Positions 9,451 through 18,838 are shown, counted from the stretch's first letter. The stretch: 64,000 nt of DNA from Agrobacterium vitis (GCF_013337045.2 NZ_CP118260.1:248001-312000); one strand, 5' to 3'. A program made the numbers and translations. Notes: generated by a model not told the origin, from the sequence alone.

Positions 9451-10240
9451 GGTCTGAGGGTCCTGAAACACTGTGTTTGTTCCGATTGCGGCGATAAAGC
9501 TCGCTGACAATGACGATCACGGCTGTCAGCAAAAGCACCACGACCTGCATGGCATTGAGGTCGGGCTTCAGCTCGCGCCGGAATTGTGAGGCGACGATCA
9601 GCGACAGCGGCTGGGTGCGACCGGCGAGAAACATCGAAATGGTCAGATCGGCCAGCGACAGGATGACACCGATGGAATAGGCCGCACCGATGGCACCCTT
9701 CAACTGCGGCACCACGATCCGCCGAAAGCTTTGCCAGGGGGTGGCCCCCAGATCGCGGGCGGCATCTTCCAGCCGTTTGTCAAGACGGATGACGGTGGCG
9801 GCAATGATGGTGGTGGCAAAGGGGATGGCGATCAATGTTTGCGCGGCGATCAGCGCACCCGCCCCGCGCCCCAGCCCTATCCAGTTCATCAACATGGCCT
9901 GGGCAATCGACAATACGGTTTTTGGCACCAGAAACGGCAGGATGATCAGAAAGATGAAGACCGGGCGAAAGGCCAGCCTGGGCGAGGCCAGTGCCAGGGC
10001 CGCGCAAAGTCCGATCAATGCCGCCAGGATGCCGACCGGCTGGGAGATCAGGAAACTGGTCAGGAAGCCATTCAGAAAGGTCGCATTGCCGAACAGGTCT
10101 TTGTACCACGACAGCGTGAAGCCGCTTAAGGGAAAGGCCATCAGGCTGGAGGCATTGAAGGAAAACAGCGCCAGTACGATGATCGGGAGATAGAAGAAGC
10201 CGACGCCGAGGCCAAGAGTCAGGATGATCCGCCGGTTCAT
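9443..10240 (-). CDS. ABC importer permease, PotC type
   Basis: A 265-residue inner-membrane permease with about six membrane segments and the cytoplasmic EAA loop LEDAARDLGATPWQSFRRIVVP, which docks the ATPase. Size and motif match PotC/ThiP-like permeases for polyamines, small cations or similar solutes. It is coupled to the preceding permease by a 4-bp overlap at 10237-10240 and to the following flavoprotein by an 8-bp overlap. Confidence 0.9.
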   Translation of the reverse strand: MNRRIILTLGLGVGFFYLPIIVLALFSFNASSLMAFPLSGFTLSWYKDLFGNATFLNGFLTSFLISQPVGILAALIGLCAALALASPRLAFRPVFIFLIILPFLVPKTVLSIAQAMLMNWIGLGRGAGALIAAQTLIAIPFATTIIAATVIRLDKRLEDAARDLGATPWQSFRRIVVPQLKGAIGAAYSIGVILSLADLTISMFLAGRTQPLSLIVASQFRRELKPDLNAMQVVVLLLTAVIVIVSELYRRNRNKHSVSGPSDHA

Positions 10241-11115
10241 TTTAAGCCCCCTTGCAGGACAGCCCGCGCGCCTTTCAGCCGCAGCAGCAGCCAGGCCATA
10301 GCGCTTGCCGTTGCAAACAGCGCGATTAGCAGGCTCAGCGCCAGGGCTGAGGCGAGTGGCCAGTCGAAAGCCGTGCCGAACAGGTTGTCGATCATCGCCA
10401 TCGGGGTTGCGCCGGAGGTGCCACCCAGCATGCTTGGTGTCAGCATGTCACCGGCGGCGAGCGCAAAGACTGCCAGCAGCCCGACGGCAAGGCCTGGCGT
10501 TGTCAGCGGGAAGATTACCCGTGTGAAGGCATCGAGCGGTCTGGCACCGAGATCGCGGGCGGCTTCGATCAATCGTCGATCAATCAATTCGGTCGAAATC
10601 CAGATTGGCAGCACCATGAAGGGCAGCGTGTCGTAGAGAAGAACGAGATGGGTGGTGAAAGGCGAAAACAACAGGAATTTGACGGGTTGATCGACCAGAC
10701 CAAGCCCTTTCAACACCGCATTGACCAGCCCTTCCGAGCCCAGAACCACACGCCAGGCATAGATGCGGACGATTTCGCCGGTATAAAGCGGCGTCAGCAA
10801 TACGATCTGGGCAATGCCCTTCCAGGCGATAGGCAGCCGGGACATGGCAAGCGCAATGGGATAACCGAGCACTGCCGCCAGAAGAGCGGTGACCAGTCCT
10901 GATAGAACCGCCTTGCCGATCAACAGGGCAAAGACCGGATTGGACATCATCTGCCCCCAGCTGTGCAGGGAGAGGGCCGGCACCATGACGAAAGCATCCA
11001 GATCCACCGTGAACAGACTGAAGGCCACCAACAGCATCAACGGCAACAGACAGCCCAGGACCAGCAGCAGCGAGACGGGAAGCGCCAGATGCGCACGGTT
11101 GAGGGCGAGCGTCAT
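10237..11115 (-). CDS. ABC importer permease, PotB type
   Basis: A permease of about 292 residues with six membrane segments and the EAA loop LIEAARDLGARPLDAFTRVIFP. The ATG at 11115 (MTLALNR) is chosen over one at 11139, because it forms an ATGA junction with the ATPase stop, like the other junctions of this operon. It forms a heterodimer with the next permease. Confidence 0.88.
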   Translation of the reverse strand: MTLALNRAHLALPVSLLLVLGCLLPLMLLVAFSLFTVDLDAFVMVPALSLHSWGQMMSNPVFALLIGKAVLSGLVTALLAAVLGYPIALAMSRLPIAWKGIAQIVLLTPLYTGEIVRIYAWRVVLGSEGLVNAVLKGLGLVDQPVKFLLFSPFTTHLVLLYDTLPFMVLPIWISTELIDRRLIEAARDLGARPLDAFTRVIFPLTTPGLAVGLLAVFALAAGDMLTPSMLGGTSGATPMAMIDNLFGTAFDWPLASALALSLLIALFATASAMAWLLLRLKGARAVLQGGLK

Positions 11116-12242
11116 GATGCAAGCCTCGTGATGAAGCATGAAGCAGTGTCGAGCGCCATCGTGATTGTCGAGCCCGGTTCCGCTGGCCGGTCGGCCATCA
11201 ACCGCACCGTTACGCCTGATATGTCCGCCTCGATCAGGTAACGGTCGCCCTTGAAGACGACATGCCGCACTTTCCCTGTGAGAGCTAGCCCCGTGAGAGC
11301 TAGCGTTGTCGATGAATGTCCATCCGTCGTGTCAAGCCGCAAATGTTCAGGCCTGATCACCAGGGCGGCGCGTTCGCCTTTCGCAAGACCATGGATGGCT
11401 GAAGTGGTGATGGTTCCAAGCGGTGTCCCGATGGTTGCCGTCTCCGTATCAAGCGCCAGGACCTCGCCCTCCACCAGGCTCGCCGAGCCGATGAAATCCG
11501 CCACGAACGTGTCGGACGGGCGGGCATACAGCGTCACCGGGTCGGCTTTCTGGGCGATCTTGCCCTTGTTCATCACCACGACGATATCCGAAAGCGCAAA
11601 CGCTTCTTCCTGGTCATGGGTGACATAGACGAAAGCAATGCCGAGGCGCCGTTGTAGGTCTTTCAGCTCGATCTGCAAATGCCCGCGCATCTTGCGGTCC
11701 AATGCCGAAAGCGGCTCATCGAGAAGCAGCAGATGCGGCTCGGCGATGATGGCGCGGGCCACCGCCACGCGCTGCTGCTGGCCACCGGACAGCTGATGCG
11801 GATAGCGGCTGGTGAATTCGCCCATGTGGACGGCGTCCAGAGCCCGCTTCACACGCGGTGCCGGGTCCTGCGCGCCACGGCGCAGGGTGAGCGAAAAGGC
11901 GACATTCTCGAACACGGTCAGATGCGGAAACAGCGCATAATTCTGGAACACCGTATTGACCGGTCGCCGCTCCGGCGGCACGCCCGCCAGTGAGCGCCCG
12001 TCGAGAACCAGCGACCCGGCATCCGGGGCCTCGAAACCGCCGATCATCCGCAGGATCGTCGTCTTACCGCAGCCGGAGGGGCCGAGAAAGGTGGTGAAGG
12101 CGCGCTCTGGAATGTCCAGATCCACGCCATCGACCGCACGGTTGCGGCCATAGGACTTGACGAGGCCTCTTGCGGACAAGAGCATTGGCAAACCGGTTCC
12201 CGCGTTTTGGTCCGGTGCTGTCGTATCCCATGCCTGCGTCAT
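11112..12242 (-). CDS. ABC importer ATPase, PotA type
   Basis: A 376-residue ATPase with Walker A GPSGCGKTTIL, Q-loop VFQNYALFPHLTV, signature LSGGQQQR, Walker B LLLLDEPLSALD and H-loop YVTHDQEEA, followed by a TOBE-type regulatory domain after about residue 250. This is the usual architecture of polyamine/Fe/spermidine importers. A 15-bp in-frame tandem duplication (11278-11307) repeats the residues LALTG within the TOBE region. The start lies 3 bp after the binding-protein stop. Confidence 0.92.
   Translation of the reverse strand: MTQAWDTTAPDQNAGTGLPMLLSARGLVKSYGRNRAVDGVDLDIPERAFTTFLGPSGCGKTTILRMIGGFEAPDAGSLVLDGRSLAGVPPERRPVNTVFQNYALFPHLTVFENVAFSLTLRRGAQDPAPRVKRALDAVHMGEFTSRYPHQLSGGQQQRVAVARAIIAEPHLLLLDEPLSALDRKMRGHLQIELKDLQRRLGIAFVYVTHDQEEAFALSDIVVVMNKGKIAQKADPVTLYARPSDTFVADFIGSASLVEGEVLALDTETATIGTPLGTITTSAIHGLAKGERAALVIRPEHLRLDTTDGHSSTTLALTGLALTGKVRHVVFKGDRYLIEADISGVTVRLMADRPAEPGSTITMALDTASCFITRLAS
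11278..11307. repeat. 15-bp tandem duplication within the PotA-type ATPase gene
   Basis: Two adjacent copies (11278-11292 and 11293-11307) beginning GTGAGAGCTAGC. On the minus strand they encode LALTG twice in a row in the C-terminal regulatory domain. The frame is preserved. Confidence 0.75.
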
Positions 12243-12245
12243 GCC

Positions 12246-13328
12246 TCAACTCGCCTTGACTTCGTTCCAGATTTTCAGCCAGTCGGAATAATTGGGCGGC
12301 GCCACCGGCCACATGAAGGATTTCATCACGTCCATATCGTCTACGAAGATCGTCGCCTGTTCCTCATGCGAAAGCTTGTCTCGGATGACGGAGGAGGTGG
12401 TGGCGTAATGACCGATCCGGGCCACATCGGTGGAATAGCTCGGTCCAAGCAGATAATTGATGAATTTATAGCCGATCTCGGTTTTTTCCGGCGAAAGATT
12501 GGCAGGCATGCCGAAGCAGTCGCACCAGCCCATCACGCCAGCCTTCGGCTTGGCCATGCCCATCGGCAGCTTGGCCTGCAACTCGTCATAAGGTACGCGC
12601 CAGGAGAAGGCACAGGACACTTCACCGGTGGCAAAGAGATTGGTCAGGTCGCCGATGGTCTGCCAGTAGGTGCGCAACAGCGGTTTCTGGGTAATCAGCA
12701 GTTTCTTCGCCTCGGCCAGTTCCTTGGCCTCCATCATGAACACTTTGTCACGCGGCACACCGGCAACCAATCCGGCGATGGCGATGGATTCCAGGGCGTA
12801 ATCGCGCATGGCGAGCTGGCCGGAATATTTCGCATCAAAGAGCGTAGTATAATCAGGCTCCTTGTCGAACTTGTCCTTGCGGTAGACAATCGGGTTCAGG
12901 CCCCAGAGGTAGGGAATGGCAAAGGTCTTGCCGGCATCGTCCATCACCTTCGGCGTGGATTTGAAGACATCATACATCAGACTGGCATTGGGAATTTTCG
13001 ACAGGTCCAGCTCCTTCAGCAGACCGGCCTTGATATAGCGCCAACTGCCGTTCAGCGACGGATTGATCATGTCCCAATCGGCGGCGGCCCCGGTTTTCAA
13101 CGCGGCAAACTGCGCGTCTTCACTGGAGAGATAGGAAAGCTTGACCTTGACGCCGGTTTCCTTTTCGAAGCCGGCGACATATTCGGGATGGCCATTGGAG
13201 TCCCAGGTTGCCCAGACCATGTCGGAGACTGCGGCGCGTGCGATGCCCGCGTTTGAAACCACCCCTGCGGCAGCACCCGCCGCCATTCCCGCCAGCACGT
13301 CACGCCGTGTGATACCTGTCCGTTTCAT
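12246..13328 (-). CDS. Periplasmic solute-binding protein, PotD/spermidine-putrescine type
   Basis: A 360-residue exported binding protein. The N-terminus MKRTGITRRDVLAGMAAGAA has a twin-arginine pair before a hydrophobic stretch ending near GIARA, so Tat export is likely. The mature part begins with MVWATWDSNGHPEYVAGFEKETG, typical of the extracellular solute-binding family 1/8 lobes. The ATG at 13328 is chosen because upstream in-frame sequence reads through the promoter region. It is the first gene of the operon and determines its substrate, which cannot be identified from sequence. Confidence 0.88.
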   Translation of the reverse strand: MKRTGITRRDVLAGMAAGAAAGVVSNAGIARAAVSDMVWATWDSNGHPEYVAGFEKETGVKVKLSYLSSEDAQFAALKTGAAADWDMINPSLNGSWRYIKAGLLKELDLSKIPNASLMYDVFKSTPKVMDDAGKTFAIPYLWGLNPIVYRKDKFDKEPDYTTLFDAKYSGQLAMRDYALESIAIAGLVAGVPRDKVFMMEAKELAEAKKLLITQKPLLRTYWQTIGDLTNLFATGEVSCAFSWRVPYDELQAKLPMGMAKPKAGVMGWCDCFGMPANLSPEKTEIGYKFINYLLGPSYSTDVARIGHYATTSSVIRDKLSHEEQATIFVDDMDVMKSFMWPVAPPNYSDWLKIWNEVKAS

Positions 13329-13400
13329 GGAGCCCCATCCGGTTCTTGTTGCGATGAGGACAGTGTGCGGACTTTCGATCCAAACGGCCATAAGGCAAAG

Positions 13401-13417
13401 GCAATAGTGTCTATTGC
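13401..13417. promoter_or_regulatory. Candidate LysR-type operator
   Basis: A perfect inverted repeat GCAATAG-TGT-CTATTGC in the short gap between the LysR gene and the first operon gene. It is nested in a second dyad: ATCCAAACG at 13378-13386 pairs with CGTTTGGAT at 13417-13425. The position, 73-89 bp upstream of the binding-protein ATG, suits activation by the neighbouring LysR protein. Confidence 0.6.
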
Positions 13418-13440
13418 GTTTGGATGCGATGGGGCTGGCG

Positions 13441-14454
13441 TCAGCCTGGTTGCCAGCTGGGCTGCCGACTGGAGTGCATGTGGCGCACCGGCGGGAGAGG
13501 CAGGGGGCTGACGCGGTCGAGCGCTTGTATCTCGGCACAGGCATTCTTGATCATCCGGCGCAGCCATGCCTGGTCGGGCGCATGATGTTTGCGGTCGTGC
13601 CAGAGCGTATAGAAATGCATCTGCCCCAATTCCACCGGAGCGTCCAGCACCGCAAAGGGGAAGGTTTGCGCCACCTGTTCGGCAAAATGCCGTCCGGTGG
13701 TGAAGACGAGGTCTGAGCGGGCCAGCACGTAAGGCGCGATGGAATATTCCGGCACCGTGGCGCGGATATGCCGTTTCACGCCGAGATCGAGCAACCGTCC
13801 ATCAATGGGGCTGAATTGCGCATCGCGTTCTGACGTCGGCGACAGATGGCTTTCCTCGAGATATTCATCAAGCCGAATGCGATCCCGGTCGCGTCGGGCA
13901 AAACGATGCGTGGATCTGACCATGCAGACGATATCCGTCTTCAGCATCGGTGCGATGCGCAGGTGCTCCGGCGGGTGGGGCCAATTGCCGATCACCGCGT
14001 CGATCCGGCCCTCCGACAATCCCGACAGAAGATCGTCTTGCGATGGCATCGGGGAGGCGTCGATGGAAATGCCGGGGGCCATGTCGGTGATCGCGCCGAT
14101 CAATTGCGGCATGAAGACGGTGCCGAGACAATTGCTGGCAACCACGCGAAAATGACGAACGGATACGGCGGGATCGAAAGCGGTCGGAGAAATCAGGTGG
14201 GTATCGATCCGACCGAGAATGTCATTCATGGCCGAGCGCAGTGCCATCCCGCGCTCGGTCGGCACCAGCGCACTGCCGGAACGCACCAGCAGCGGGTCCT
14301 GAAAAATATCGCGCAGTCGCTTCAGGGTCAGGCTGACGGTCGGCTGCGCCTGGCCCAGTAGATCGGCTGTACGCGATACGCTGCATTCCGTCAGCAGCAA
14401 GCGCAGGGTGCGCATCATGCGGATATCGAGATTTGCATAGGCTTGCTCTGACAT
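13441..14454 (-). CDS. LysR family transcriptional regulator
   Basis: A 337-residue LysR-type regulator. The N-terminal winged helix-turn-helix reads LDIRMMRTLRLLLTECSVSRTADLLGQAQPTVSLTLKRLRD and is followed by a two-lobe effector domain. The ATG at 14454 is supported by an AAAGGAG ribosome site; an upstream extension to 14589 is unlikely. It lies just upstream of, and in the same orientation as, the eight-gene importer/catabolic operon, with an operator-like palindrome in between. It therefore most likely activates that operon in response to the imported compound. Confidence 0.9.
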   Translation of the reverse strand: MSEQAYANLDIRMMRTLRLLLTECSVSRTADLLGQAQPTVSLTLKRLRDIFQDPLLVRSGSALVPTERGMALRSAMNDILGRIDTHLISPTAFDPAVSVRHFRVVASNCLGTVFMPQLIGAITDMAPGISIDASPMPSQDDLLSGLSEGRIDAVIGNWPHPPEHLRIAPMLKTDIVCMVRSTHRFARRDRDRIRLDEYLEESHLSPTSERDAQFSPIDGRLLDLGVKRHIRATVPEYSIAPYVLARSDLVFTTGRHFAEQVAQTFPFAVLDAPVELGQMHFYTLWHDRKHHAPDQAWLRRMIKNACAEIQALDRVSPLPLPPVRHMHSSRQPSWQPG

Positions 14455-14610
14455 GCACGTACTCCTTTGACGGTGAGTAACTTGATGAAAAGCATTTTCT
14501 ATGCCAGTTGCTGACTTGGTAACTCTGGCGTTTCCACTTTCGAGCCTGAGTCTATGCCACGGCACAACCGCCGCCAGCATAGATCCCAATCACACCTTCA
14601 GTCCCACCAG

Positions 14611-17301
14611 CTATTCAAGGGTTTTCAGAACAGCTTGGGTTCGGCTTTTCACACCCAGCTTGGCGAAAATGTTCTTGGCGTGCGATTTCACGGTATTCAA
14701 ATTGATATCGAGTTTGGTGGCGATTTCGCTATTGGAAAGCCCCCACCGCATCAATTGCAGGACGTCGTCCTCCCGCTGTGTCAACTCGGTGAGGGAGCCA
14801 CGCAGACTGAGCCGGGCCTCCTGCCTTTGCCCTCCGCCAGGGTTCGGCGATGCGGCAACGGGTGAAACGAAATCACATAAGATGCGCCGCGTCGCCATGG
14901 TGTCATCCTCAAGATCCGCAGGTTGGGTCCCCTCGGCCTCATGGCCGGGTGCGATGACCGTGGCGAGCGCCTCTGCCTGTCGCGCCATCAGAATACGGCC
15001 TTCCTGCCGTGCCCCTGTGGCAAGCGCCCGAAGCTTTTCCGCAGCCGCATCGATCTGTCCGGCATTGACCAGGATTCTGGCCTCGGCGATGCGAAATGGG
15101 TCCCATATCTGCCAGGCCGAAGAGGGAAACCGGTTGCGCGCCTCGGGCAATTGCAGGGACAGCCGTTCCCATTCGCGGCGGCCCTCTGCGGGGCTGTTGA
15201 GACGAAAGGCCCGGTCGGCCCGCTCGATACCAAGCTGGAATTCCAGGCGAAAATCTTCCGCCTCGTAGGCTCTCCTGCTGGCGCGAACGAGAAGCGCCGT
15301 TGCTTCCTCAACCCGGCCGGTTATATCGAGAAGCCGCACGAGACCGGTTGTGGCAATCAGGATGCGTTCGCAAAGCCCGGACACATCCGTTGCCTTTTCC
15401 GCCGGGATCGCCCGTCGCCACAGGCGCTCGGCCTTTTCAAGGTCGTTGTCGTCATAGGCAATCAGTCCCAAAAGCGCCGAGGGCAGTGCTACCATGTAGG
15501 AGTGTTCGCCGAAATTCTGTTCGGCAATCGCCAGCGCTTCGACAATCACATGCCGGGCTTCCTGAAACAGCGCACGGGCGATGTATGACATGGCGGCTAT
15601 GCACCGGGAATGAATTCCGCCCCAATGGCAGGCCATGTCGTCATAGACGCCGTTTGCCCGCCACGTCAGCCGTTCCGCCAGATCGAGCTTACCCAGATTG
15701 AAGGCAAAATAGCTGTGAATGGAGTCGAGATCGACCTGTCCAAAAGCCAGCCGGTCAAGCTCTTTTCCGGCCAGTTGGGAGAGGTGAAAGCTTCCGGCTG
15801 TGAAATCACCGCCATAGGCACCGATAAGCGCCCGCATGAGATGAAGCCGTCCGCTGATATCGAGACCCGTTCGTGCCGCGATGAGGGATACAGGGCTATT
15901 CGGGTCGCTGGCCGCCGCCTCTATCGTCTGAAGGGTTTGCTCGGCTTGCAAGAAGCGGCGCATGTTGATGGATCGCCACACTTGCAGGAAAAGCAGCAGC
16001 GGCCTTTCCTCGCGGGCCTCTCGGGGCAGTTGCTGCATCCAGCGGGAATAGGTGTCGAAACGGCCATGGCTGAGATAGTCGTACAGGCAATAGGTTTCGA
16101 TCAATTCCGCCGCCCATTTGGACTGGCGCGCCTGAAAGGCATGCCGGACGGCATCGACGGGCGAACCATTGTCGATGAACCACTGCGCCGCGCGGGCGTG
16201 AATGCCTTCGACAGCAGGGCGATCATCGCCATAAAGGCGGGTTTGCAGAAACTCCTGAAACAGATGGTGATACTTGTACCACCGCTGGGTTCCCGGAAGC
16301 TCAACGACAAAAAGTTGGCTTTGCTCCAGGAAGGCCAGCATCCGGTCCCCGTCACGCCGGCCGGTTACGGCGTTGCAGAGGTCAGCATTCAGCGTTTCCA
16401 AGAGGGAGGTCTTGGCGAGGAAGTCGCAAACTTCGGCAGGCAGTCCGGCAATCACTTCCTCCAGGAAATAGTCGGCAAATGCCCGATGGCTTCCAGATGG
16501 CGCAGCGGCGACGAAATTGCCCGTCGCTCGCCCTGTGACCAGGGCCGCCAGCCGCAGGCCGACCGCCCAACCTTCTGTATGGCCATGCATCTGGCGGCTT
16601 TCGTCAGCCGTCAAGGCGACATTGGAGGCGGTGCGAAAAAACGCCTCGGTTTCCTCCTCACTGAAATGCAGGTCTTCCACGGCAATGTCGATCATCTCGC
16701 CATTGGCCCGGTACCGGCCAACAGGTATGGCAGGCCGGTTGCGGCTGGCGAGCACGACGGTCAGGCTCGGCAAGCGGCTGGCGAGGATCGTATTGATCGC
16801 CTCGCCGCCATCGCCGCCTTCGGCCAGGTGGTAATCGTCGATAAACAAGGCCAGCGGCTGGCGGATGGATTGATCCGTGAGCAGAGCCGTCAAGCGTTGT
16901 AGCGCGTCGGCGCGATCAAGGGAGGGCAGATGATCGCGATGATCACTGAGCGATTGCTGAAGTGCCTGGAGCAGGCCCTCGGCGAAACTCAACGGGTCCT
17001 TGTCGTCTTCGCTTGCCGAATACCAGACGGTCGAAAACCCGGCATCCGACAGGCCCCTATGCCATTGGGCCAGAAGCGTGGTCTTGCCGGAGCCAGCGGG
17101 GGCATGGACGAGCGCCAGCCGGTGTTTGGTGAGAAGCTGCGACAGTCGCGTCAGGCGCGGACGGTCGATCAGCCCTGTCGAGGCGCTGGGCGGCACAGAT
17201 CGTCTGTTCAAAAGGCGCGTACGTTGCACAGGTCCCCCCTGAAAATCGTAGAGTTCGCCGAGCCTATCACTCTTTAGGGTGAGATTGAAAAATTTTAGCA
17301 T
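14611..17301 (-). CDS. MalT-like LuxR family ATP-dependent transcriptional activator
   Basis: A large regulator of about 896 residues of the MalT/signal-transduction-ATPase class. Near the N-terminus is Walker A HAPAGSGKTTLL, then Walker B LALFIDDYH, a long helical repeat region, and a C-terminal LuxR helix-turn-helix LTQREDDVLQLMRWGLSNSEIATKLDI. Such proteins bind a small inducer and ATP, oligomerise and activate transcription. The ATG at 17301 is preferred to one at 17319, because AAGGGTGAG precedes it. It is divergent from the amidase and peptide-type importer, so it is their likely regulator. Confidence 0.88.
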   Translation of the reverse strand: MLKFFNLTLKSDRLGELYDFQGGPVQRTRLLNRRSVPPSASTGLIDRPRLTRLSQLLTKHRLALVHAPAGSGKTTLLAQWHRGLSDAGFSTVWYSASEDDKDPLSFAEGLLQALQQSLSDHRDHLPSLDRADALQRLTALLTDQSIRQPLALFIDDYHLAEGGDGGEAINTILASRLPSLTVVLASRNRPAIPVGRYRANGEMIDIAVEDLHFSEEETEAFFRTASNVALTADESRQMHGHTEGWAVGLRLAALVTGRATGNFVAAAPSGSHRAFADYFLEEVIAGLPAEVCDFLAKTSLLETLNADLCNAVTGRRDGDRMLAFLEQSQLFVVELPGTQRWYKYHHLFQEFLQTRLYGDDRPAVEGIHARAAQWFIDNGSPVDAVRHAFQARQSKWAAELIETYCLYDYLSHGRFDTYSRWMQQLPREAREERPLLLFLQVWRSINMRRFLQAEQTLQTIEAAASDPNSPVSLIAARTGLDISGRLHLMRALIGAYGGDFTAGSFHLSQLAGKELDRLAFGQVDLDSIHSYFAFNLGKLDLAERLTWRANGVYDDMACHWGGIHSRCIAAMSYIARALFQEARHVIVEALAIAEQNFGEHSYMVALPSALLGLIAYDDNDLEKAERLWRRAIPAEKATDVSGLCERILIATTGLVRLLDITGRVEEATALLVRASRRAYEAEDFRLEFQLGIERADRAFRLNSPAEGRREWERLSLQLPEARNRFPSSAWQIWDPFRIAEARILVNAGQIDAAAEKLRALATGARQEGRILMARQAEALATVIAPGHEAEGTQPADLEDDTMATRRILCDFVSPVAASPNPGGGQRQEARLSLRGSLTELTQREDDVLQLMRWGLSNSEIATKLDINLNTVKSHAKNIFAKLGVKSRTQAVLKTLE

Positions 17302-17376
17302 CTCACCCTTCGGGATCATGCCAAAAATAAGTGCTGGCCGTATTTTTAGGCAACTTCGCCATTGGAGACCGGAAAA

Positions 17377-18798
17377 TTGCAGTTAAGCGAATATCGAACC
17401 TATGATGCAACTGGATTGGCAGAGCTTGTTGCCAAGGGTGAGGTTCAGCCAACCGAACTGCTGGAAACCGCGCTTGCCGGCGTGGCGGCGACCAATCCCG
17501 CATTGAACGCCATTGTCGCGACATTCGAAGACGAGGCTCGCCGCTTCATAAAGGAAGAGCTGAAGGATGGCCCGTTCAAAGGCGTCCCTTTCGTTCTGAA
17601 GGACCTGACCGCGCATTACGCCGGACAGCCCACAGGGGCCGGATGGCCGCCTCGCGCTTCTGTAACACCGCAGCAAGACAGCGAACTGGTGCGTCGCTAC
17701 AAAAAGGCGGGGCTTGTCACTTTTGCCAAGACGGCTGTGCCGGAGCTCGCCATGGACTGGACGACCCGCTCGCGGGCGCATGGCGTCACCAATAATCCAT
17801 GGAATCCGGGTCGCACGGCGGGGACGTCCAGCGGTGGCACCGCAGCGGCGGTTGCCGCGGGCATCGTGCCGATGGGACATGGCAATGACGGCGGCGGTTC
17901 GATCCGAGTGCCATCCTCCGTCTGTGGATGTTTCGGCATGAAGCCGAGCCGGGGCCGAAATCCGGTTGCGCCAGCGGGAAGCACCTGGCAGGGCATGCTG
18001 GTGGAACATGCGCTGACCCGCTCCGTCCGCGATAGCGCCGCCCTTCTCGATGCGACCGCCGGACCGCATAGAGGGCAATTCTTCAACAGTCCCGCAGGGG
18101 GCCAATTCGCGGCCGAGGTGGGACGCGATCCCGGCAAACTGAGAATTGCCGTTTCGACCAGGGCGCCCTACGGCGCAGAAACCCATGCTGATTGCAAGGC
18201 TGCGGTCGCCGAGACCGTCAAGCTGCTTGAAAGCCTGGGTCATCATTGCGAGCCTTTCGATATCGACTTGCCTGATGATGGCTGGGATGCTTTTGAGACA
18301 TATATTCTTGCTGAATACGCAACCGACATGCGCCTTGAGGAAGGTGTCCTCGGGCGCAAGCTGACACAGGATGATTTTCCGCAGATGCTGTGGGACATGA
18401 TCGAGGCTGGAAACCGCATCAGCGCGGTCGATGTCAATATCGCCACGACGCGCCTGCATGAGGTGGCCTCAGCCGTCTCCTCGACATTCGAAACCTTCGA
18501 TCTCTTCCTGTCGCCAACGCTTGCCCAGCCACCGCTTCCGCATGAGGCTTTTCCGGCTTCGACCTCGATGCGCGGACACTATGCGTTTTATCTGTCGTGG
18601 ATGCCTTATACGCATATCTTCAACGTCAATGGATCACCGGCCATGTCGGTGCCGCTCGTCTGGAACGATGAAGGCCTGCCGATCGGCGTTCAGTTTGCGG
18701 CTGCACCGACGGGAGAAGGTCTGTTGTTCAGACTTGCCGCGCAGCTGGAGGCAGCTCGTCCATGGAGCAATCGGCGACCGCAGATTTCGGTCGCATGA
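17377..18798 (+). CDS. Amidase (amidase-signature family)
   Basis: A member of the amidase-signature family of about 473 residues, which hydrolyses amide bonds. The Ser-cisSer-Lys triad is visible: Lys in VPFVLKDL (about residue 75), Ser in RTAGTSSGG (about 151) and Ser in GNDGGGSIRVP (about 175). No ATG fits. A TTG at 17377 has GGAG nine bases upstream; a TTG at 17362 is the alternative. The C-terminus NVNGSPAMSVPLVWNDEGLPIGVQF matches the family. It is cytoplasmic and lies 40 bp before the binding-protein gene, so it probably deamidates the imported compound. The specific amide is unknown. Confidence 0.88.
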   Translation: MQLSEYRTYDATGLAELVAKGEVQPTELLETALAGVAATNPALNAIVATFEDEARRFIKEELKDGPFKGVPFVLKDLTAHYAGQPTGAGWPPRASVTPQQDSELVRRYKKAGLVTFAKTAVPELAMDWTTRSRAHGVTNNPWNPGRTAGTSSGGTAAAVAAGIVPMGHGNDGGGSIRVPSSVCGCFGMKPSRGRNPVAPAGSTWQGMLVEHALTRSVRDSAALLDATAGPHRGQFFNSPAGGQFAAEVGRDPGKLRIAVSTRAPYGAETHADCKAAVAETVKLLESLGHHCEPFDIDLPDDGWDAFETYILAEYATDMRLEEGVLGRKLTQDDFPQMLWDMIEAGNRISAVDVNIATTRLHEVASAVSSTFETFDLFLSPTLAQPPLPHEAFPASTSMRGHYAFYLSWMPYTHIFNVNGSPAMSVPLVWNDEGLPIGVQFAAAPTGEGLLFRLAAQLEAARPWSNRRPQISVA

Positions 18799-18838
18799 AA
18801 CTGAAACGCATAAAAATACAAAACAAAGGGAACGACGA

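Noticed and set aside
12207..13256. 349-codon plus-strand frame opposite the binding-protein gene
   Set aside because: It is the complement of a clearly recognisable binding protein with signal peptide; its own translation is rich in His/Gly/Arg and matches no fold.
15610..16902. 430-codon plus-strand frame opposite the MalT-like regulator
   Set aside because: Antisense shadow of a well-supported gene with Walker and LuxR motifs; no ribosome site or recognisable domain.
18431..18838. Long N-terminal extension of the first peptide-binding protein
   Set aside because: It lies inside the amidase gene in another frame; the Sec signal peptide starts at the ATG at 18839.
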